NCBI RefSeq assembly: GCF_009829085.1 | Contig: NZ_WUQY01000014.1 | Location: 1 to 64,000, forward strand | Source of the DNA: Sphingobacterium bovisgrunnientis | GTDB taxonomy: Bacteria; Bacteroidota; Bacteroidia; Sphingobacteriales; Sphingobacteriaceae | DNA: 64,000 nt | Direction of reading: 5' to 3' | In this document: positions 60,221 to 64,000 of the stretch, in pieces | How positions within the stretch are numbered: the stretch's first letter is position 1 | Layout: the number at the start of each line of letters is the position of its first letter | Notes under the pieces: generated by a model | Told to the model about the DNA's origin: nothing | Database searches by the model: none | Seen by the model: only the letters and a program-made list of their open reading frames with translations | Position numbers and translations under genes: made by a program

Positions 60221-63200
60221 TTAGAAAGAAAGTGATAAGTTAAGACCAAAATTACGTGTTGATGGGAATTGGGCGATCTCTCCACCTTTTTCCACTCCGC
60301 TCGAATTTAGAGAGCCAAATTCTGGATCAAATGCTGGCCAATTACTAAATACTAAAAGATCTCTTCCGTAAATACCAACTGTTACTTTGTTGGCTTTTAA
60401 TTTACTTAGCATATCTTTTGGTAATGTATAATCCAAGCGTGCTTCCCTTAACTTTACAAAATCCGTAGAAAATGTGTTTGATTCGATATTATCTCTGTTA
60501 AAATGTCTGCGGTAATAATCTCCAGCTGCCACTACAGTCGTGTTTGGAGTATACACACCATTTCCATTATCTACCACACCATTACCGATAATTCCATTGT
60601 ATCTGCCGGGGATACTTTTCTTCAATTTACCTTCTTCCATTAATACAGCGTGTGTAAGAGAGTAGCCTACACCACCAAATTGACCATCAAATAGGATATT
60701 GAATCGTAAATTTTTGTAACCTAAACTTGTTCCTATACCGAACTTTTGACGAGGATTTGGATTACCAATAAATATGACATCATCTGTGTAATCTGGAAGT
60801 CCAGAACTATAGATAATTTGTCCAGCTTCATTGCGTTTGTATCCTAGTCCATACATATCACCAAATCGACCGCCAAGTCTAGCTTCTACTGTTCCTCTAC
60901 TGCCATAAATTGTAGACAATACCAAAGGTTTTTCTTCATCCATCACAGGAAGCTCTTCAATCTTAGTGTCGAAAGCAGTATAGTTACCAAACATTGACCA
61001 ACTGAAGCCATCAGGTTTCTTAATAATATCACCGTTCAATTCAATCTCAATACCTTGATTGCTCACTTTACCACCGTTGATGATTTGGTTTCTATAACCT
61101 GATGAAGGATCAATAGGTGTTTCTATGATTTGATTGATGTTAAAGCCTTTATATACCGTTACATCTATTTTTGCTCGGTTTCTAAACATTCTGAATTCTG
61201 ACCCCAATTCATAAGAGATTTTATTTTCAAAAGTCAAATTCTCATCAGGAATGGATGTAGGATTGAATGCACCGCCAGGGAAGTTTGTTGCACGAGGGTA
61301 TGTGTAGCTGTTCAAATAAGGACGCTTACCGCCACCACCTACACCTGCAGCACTTGCTCTAAATTTCCAGAAGCTGATTTCTTCAGGCAATTCGAAGATA
61401 TCGGATAACACCAAACTGGCATTGACAGAAGGGTAGAAGAAAGGCTTTACATTTCCTTTTTTAGGAGAAGCCAACGTACTTGCCCAGTCTACACGTAATG
61501 TAGCGTCCAAAAATAAGACATCTTTATAACTACCATTCGCCATACCATACAAACTGTTCACAGCATATTTTGATAAGTATGGATCATAAGTGACAAGTGT
61601 TGCTGAGTTCGAAAAGTTATACTCATTGGGTACACTTAACAATCTCGTCCAACCATCTTCTCGATCGTACACATTCACCAACATCGCTCCACCCAAATTA
61701 CCACCAAATTTGAAATCATCGTGACGCTGATTATTATAGGTCAAAAGGAAATCTGTGTTTACCTCTTGGTTGTACACTCCTTGTTCACGATAATAGCCAA
61801 AAGCGTATTTGTAAGTGTCGAATGGTCTTGATTGGGTACGTTGATCATAAGAAAAATCAAGTCCTCCACGCAACATGATACTTAGTTCAGGTGTAAATTT
61901 GTAATCTGCTTGAAGATTACCTATCACTTGATGTTTATTTTGTGAGTTTATCATGTCGTACGACATGGTTCTCGGGTTATCCAATAGATTGGAGAAGGGC
62001 GTTGTTTGTGTGATACCGTATTCATTAGGTCTCCAGTTATCCTCAAACCACCTAGAGTCCCAGTTCGGGACTACTCCACGGATAAAGTACATGTAACTTT
62101 GGTTATTATAACCAGAATTTGGTAAGTTATCTGAACCACGATGATTGTAATTAATCTTCGTCGAGAAAGATAATTTTTCCGTTAATTGATTTGTCAAATT
62201 ACCCGCGATAGAATTTCTATTGTATCCCATATTAGGAATAATCCACGAGTTGTAAACGTTTGTATAAGCAAATCTCGCTGAAGTTTTATCTGTGGAACCA
62301 GAAATACTTACACTGTTTGTTGCCGTTAAATCTGTAGTGAAGAAATCCTTTCTGTTGTTAGGGTATGCTTTCCATAAGGTACGGTTTGGAGCTACTTCCC
62401 TGTAATACGCGGGGTCGTATTGATAGAACATTTGTCCATCAAATTTTGGTCCCCACGCAGATGATGTACTCAAGGTTGACGATCCATCTTCAGATTGGCC
62501 ATAGGAGTAATACAAATCTTGACCGATGTCTCCTTGACCATACTCATATTGATAGTCAGGCCATTTATTTATTGTACCAAATGTAGTGTTTGAATTCACT
62601 GAAACACCAAAGCCACCACCTTTTTTTCCTTGTTTGGTAGTAATGATAAGTGCACCATTCGCACCGCGGTAACCATATAACGCTGATGCTGCTGGACCTT
62701 TTAGGACAGTGATCGACTCAATATCATCAGGATTAATATCCGACAAGGAAGAACCAAAATCTACAGGAGAATCATCCGATAAATAATTAGACTGGCCTGT
62801 TGTGGTCATTCTTTTGCCGGCTTCCATCACAACACCATCTATTACGATTAATGCACTATTGTCACCCGAAAATGATGTTTCACCTCTTAAAACAATTTCA
62901 TTTGAACCAAGCGGACCTCCGTTTGATTTGGTCACATTTAAACCTGCAACTTTACCTACAAGTGCATCCGACCAATTGTTTGAAATTGCATCTGTAAGTT
63001 GTTCACCTGAAACGGTACTTACGGCGTAGCCTAAGGCTTTTTGCTCACGTTTAATCCCCAATGCAGTTACTACGACTTCATCAATATCTTGAGAAGATTC
63101 GTTTAATCTTATCGTAACAGTGCTGCTGGCTTGTGTATACTTTTGTACAAACGGTTCATATCCAATTAAATGGAATCGTACTTCCGCACCTGCTGGAATA

Positions 63201-63463
63201 TCCAATGCAAACGAACCGTCCACTTTTGTAGATGTTGCTGCCTTGCCATTCACTTGGATTGATACATTGGATAAAGGTTGATTGTCATTTGCATCTATTA
63301 CCTTTCCTGTCACTTTAATGGTTTGTTGTACCATAAAGGCATTTTCTGCATTGAATGCTGAAGCATGAATGGTTCCAACAAATGGACTAGAAAGAAGTGC
63401 AAGCCAAATAAGTTTGGTCTGAAATGGTTTGTCCCCATTTCTCCATTTAATTTTATTTAACAT
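60221..63463 (-). CDS. SusC/RagA-family TonB-dependent transporter (second pair)
   Basis: The 1080-residue outer-membrane receptor has a long signal region (~45 residues), a carboxypeptidase-regulatory-like domain (IKVTGKVIDANDNQPLSNVS), a TonB box (DEVVVTALG), a plug with VLKGPAASALYGYRGANGALI, and a C-terminal barrel (NFGLNLSLSF). It is the first gene of an operon with SusD, DUF5689, phosphoesterase and BACON/LTD genes. Three in-phase TTAAYA boxes lie 37-65 nt upstream of its ATG, so phosphate-dependent control is plausible. No anti-sigma-interaction (STN) domain is visible, so it is not a FecR-type system. Confidence 0.95.
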   Translation of the reverse strand: MLNKIKWRNGDKPFQTKLIWLALLSSPFVGTIHASAFNAENAFMVQQTIKVTGKVIDANDNQPLSNVSIQVNGKAATSTKVDGSFALDIPAGAEVRFHLIGYEPFVQKYTQASSTVTIRLNESSQDIDEVVVTALGIKREQKALGYAVSTVSGEQLTDAISNNWSDALVGKVAGLNVTKSNGGPLGSNEIVLRGETSFSGDNSALIVIDGVVMEAGKRMTTTGQSNYLSDDSPVDFGSSLSDINPDDIESITVLKGPAASALYGYRGANGALIITTKQGKKGGGFGVSVNSNTTFGTINKWPDYQYEYGQGDIGQDLYYSYGQSEDGSSTLSTSSAWGPKFDGQMFYQYDPAYYREVAPNRTLWKAYPNNRKDFFTTDLTATNSVSISGSTDKTSARFAYTNVYNSWIIPNMGYNRNSIAGNLTNQLTEKLSFSTKINYNHRGSDNLPNSGYNNQSYMYFIRGVVPNWDSRWFEDNWRPNEYGITQTTPFSNLLDNPRTMSYDMINSQNKHQVIGNLQADYKFTPELSIMLRGGLDFSYDQRTQSRPFDTYKYAFGYYREQGVYNQEVNTDFLLTYNNQRHDDFKFGGNLGGAMLVNVYDREDGWTRLLSVPNEYNFSNSATLVTYDPYLSKYAVNSLYGMANGSYKDVLFLDATLRVDWASTLASPKKGNVKPFFYPSVNASLVLSDIFELPEEISFWKFRASAAGVGGGGKRPYLNSYTYPRATNFPGGAFNPTSIPDENLTFENKISYELGSEFRMFRNRAKIDVTVYKGFNINQIIETPIDPSSGYRNQIINGGKVSNQGIEIELNGDIIKKPDGFSWSMFGNYTAFDTKIEELPVMDEEKPLVLSTIYGSRGTVEARLGGRFGDMYGLGYKRNEAGQIIYSSGLPDYTDDVIFIGNPNPRQKFGIGTSLGYKNLRFNILFDGQFGGVGYSLTHAVLMEEGKLKKSIPGRYNGIIGNGVVDNGNGVYTPNTTVVAAGDYYRRHFNRDNIESNTFSTDFVKLREARLDYTLPKDMLSKLKANKVTVGIYGRDLLVFSNWPAFDPEFGSLNSSGVEKGGEIAQFPSTRNFGLNLSLSF

Positions 63464-63500
63464 AGGTGTGTGATTTTTCGTTGCTAAATTGCAGAGCTAA

Positions 63501-63539
63501 TATTAAGTCAATGTTAACTCAATATTAAACTCATAATAA
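63501..63539 (-). promoter_or_regulatory. Pho-box-like tandem TTAAYA repeats upstream of second susC
   Basis: On the minus strand TTAATA, TTAACA and TTAATA occur at 63523-63528, 63512-63517 and 63501-63506, at an exact 11-bp period. A degenerate fourth (TTATTA) lies in phase at 63534-63539. Each of the three fits the TT(A/C/T)A(C/T)A element bound by B. subtilis PhoP, and 11-bp spacing is the rule for PhoB/PhoP sites. A weak -7 box, TAGCTCTG (63492-63499), follows. Confidence 0.5.
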
Positions 63540-63586
63540 TCATATGTTTTTAGTAGGTTTTTGTGGTTTTATTTCACTTTTTATTT

Positions 63587-64000
63587 TTAATAAATTAAAA
63601 TATACAATACTGACGCTATAGCAGATCCGATGAATGGACCTAGAACTGGAACCCAAGCATATTCTAAATTAAAAGTTGCTTTATTCTTAATAGGTAGAAG
63701 AGCATGAATAATACGGGGACCTAGATCTCTTGCAGGATTGATCGCATAGCCAGTAGTTCCGCCTAACGAAAGTCCAATTGCCCATACTAAAAATGCAACA
63801 GGAAGTGCCCCAATTGATCCTAAACCAATAGGAGTAGTGGTATCTAGTGTAGCATCCTGAAAATGTAGAATGGTAAAAATAAGTACAAAAGAACCTACGA
63901 TTTCACTCAATAAATTTCTCGGAAGATTTTTGATCGCAGGTGCTGTGCAGAAAACAGCTTGTTTTGCGCCGGCATCTTCAGTGACATCAAAATGATCTTT
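63587..64000 (-). CDS. glpF: aquaglyceroporin GlpF, C-terminal part (cut by window edge)
   Basis: The frame is open to the end of the window, giving the last 137 residues; the N-terminal half lies beyond 64000. The second NPA signature is GYAINPARDLGPR. The Asp after NPAR is the mark of glycerol-conducting rather than water-only channels. Upstream, VTEDAGAKQAVFCTAPA and FLVWAIGLSLGG are also GlpF-like. It carries glycerol across the inner membrane. Its position beside the phosphodiester locus suggests that glycerol or glycerol-3-phosphate is the shared product. glpK and glpD may lie beyond the edge. Confidence 0.93.
   Translation of the reverse strand, partial: KDHFDVTEDAGAKQAVFCTAPAIKNLPRNLLSEIVGSFVLIFTILHFQDATLDTTTPIGLGSIGALPVAFLVWAIGLSLGGTTGYAINPARDLGPRIIHALLPIKNKATFNLEYAWVPVLGPFIGSAIASVLYILIY

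Overview
The window is a chromosomal segment of a Bacteroidota bacterium, most likely from the Sphingobacteriaceae (Sphingobacterium/Pedobacter-like). The reasons are the AT-rich DNA, SusC/SusD pairs, a hybrid-two-component-type regulator, lipoproteins with short lipoboxes, FabV as enoyl reductase, and repeated promoter motifs of the Bacteroidota type (TAnnTTTG). I see no rRNA, tRNA, insertion sequence, prophage or CRISPR array.

Layout. About 1-25.9 kb is housekeeping and accessory metabolism: a Crp/Fnr regulator with a pentapeptide-repeat protein, an RluA-type pseudouridine synthase, aldo/keto reductase plus Dps, FabV, a TlpA-like protein, a GH130 glycosidase/phosphorylase, a 2-hydroxyacid dehydrogenase, a PolX/PHP protein, NDH-2, an acyl-ACP desaturase, SufS-SufE, MurI, a Wzi/RemB-like barrel, AroQ, a Bcr/CflA exporter, Lgt, an M42 peptidase and a DUF3467 protein.

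25.9-46 kb is a polysaccharide utilisation locus (PUL). A minus-strand operon encodes an IPT/NHL lipoprotein, SusC, SusD and a DUF4973-like lipoprotein. A GH76 gene diverges from it. A sensor kinase and an AraC-type response regulator follow, in the same frame and separated by one TAG codon. A plus-strand operon then encodes GH127-like, GH2 and DUF4965/DUF1793 enzymes. Two matching operator-promoter modules, upstream of the susCD operon and the GH127 operon, share a 21-bp-spaced direct repeat and the same 24-nt distance to a TAnnTTTG box. I read them as the binding sites of the local regulator.

46-51.5 kb holds a GNAT-nitrilase fusion, AsnA, an IscS/IscA-like pair, an MscS channel and a 48-residue small protein.

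51.5-64 kb looks like an organophosphate/glycerophosphodiester acquisition locus. It has a second SusC/SusD pair, a DUF5689 lipoprotein, a calcineurin-like phosphoesterase lipoprotein and a BACON plus lamin-tail-like lipoprotein, followed by a GlpQ-like phosphodiesterase lipoprotein, a GlpT-type transporter and, at the other end, GlpF. A run of TTAAYA boxes with an exact 11-bp period lies upstream of the second susC and resembles a Pho box. The proposed flow is capture at the outer membrane, phosphodiester cleavage, glycerol-3-phosphate import by GlpT and glycerol import by GlpF. This region, with the predicted regulon sites in the PUL, is the most interesting part of the window.
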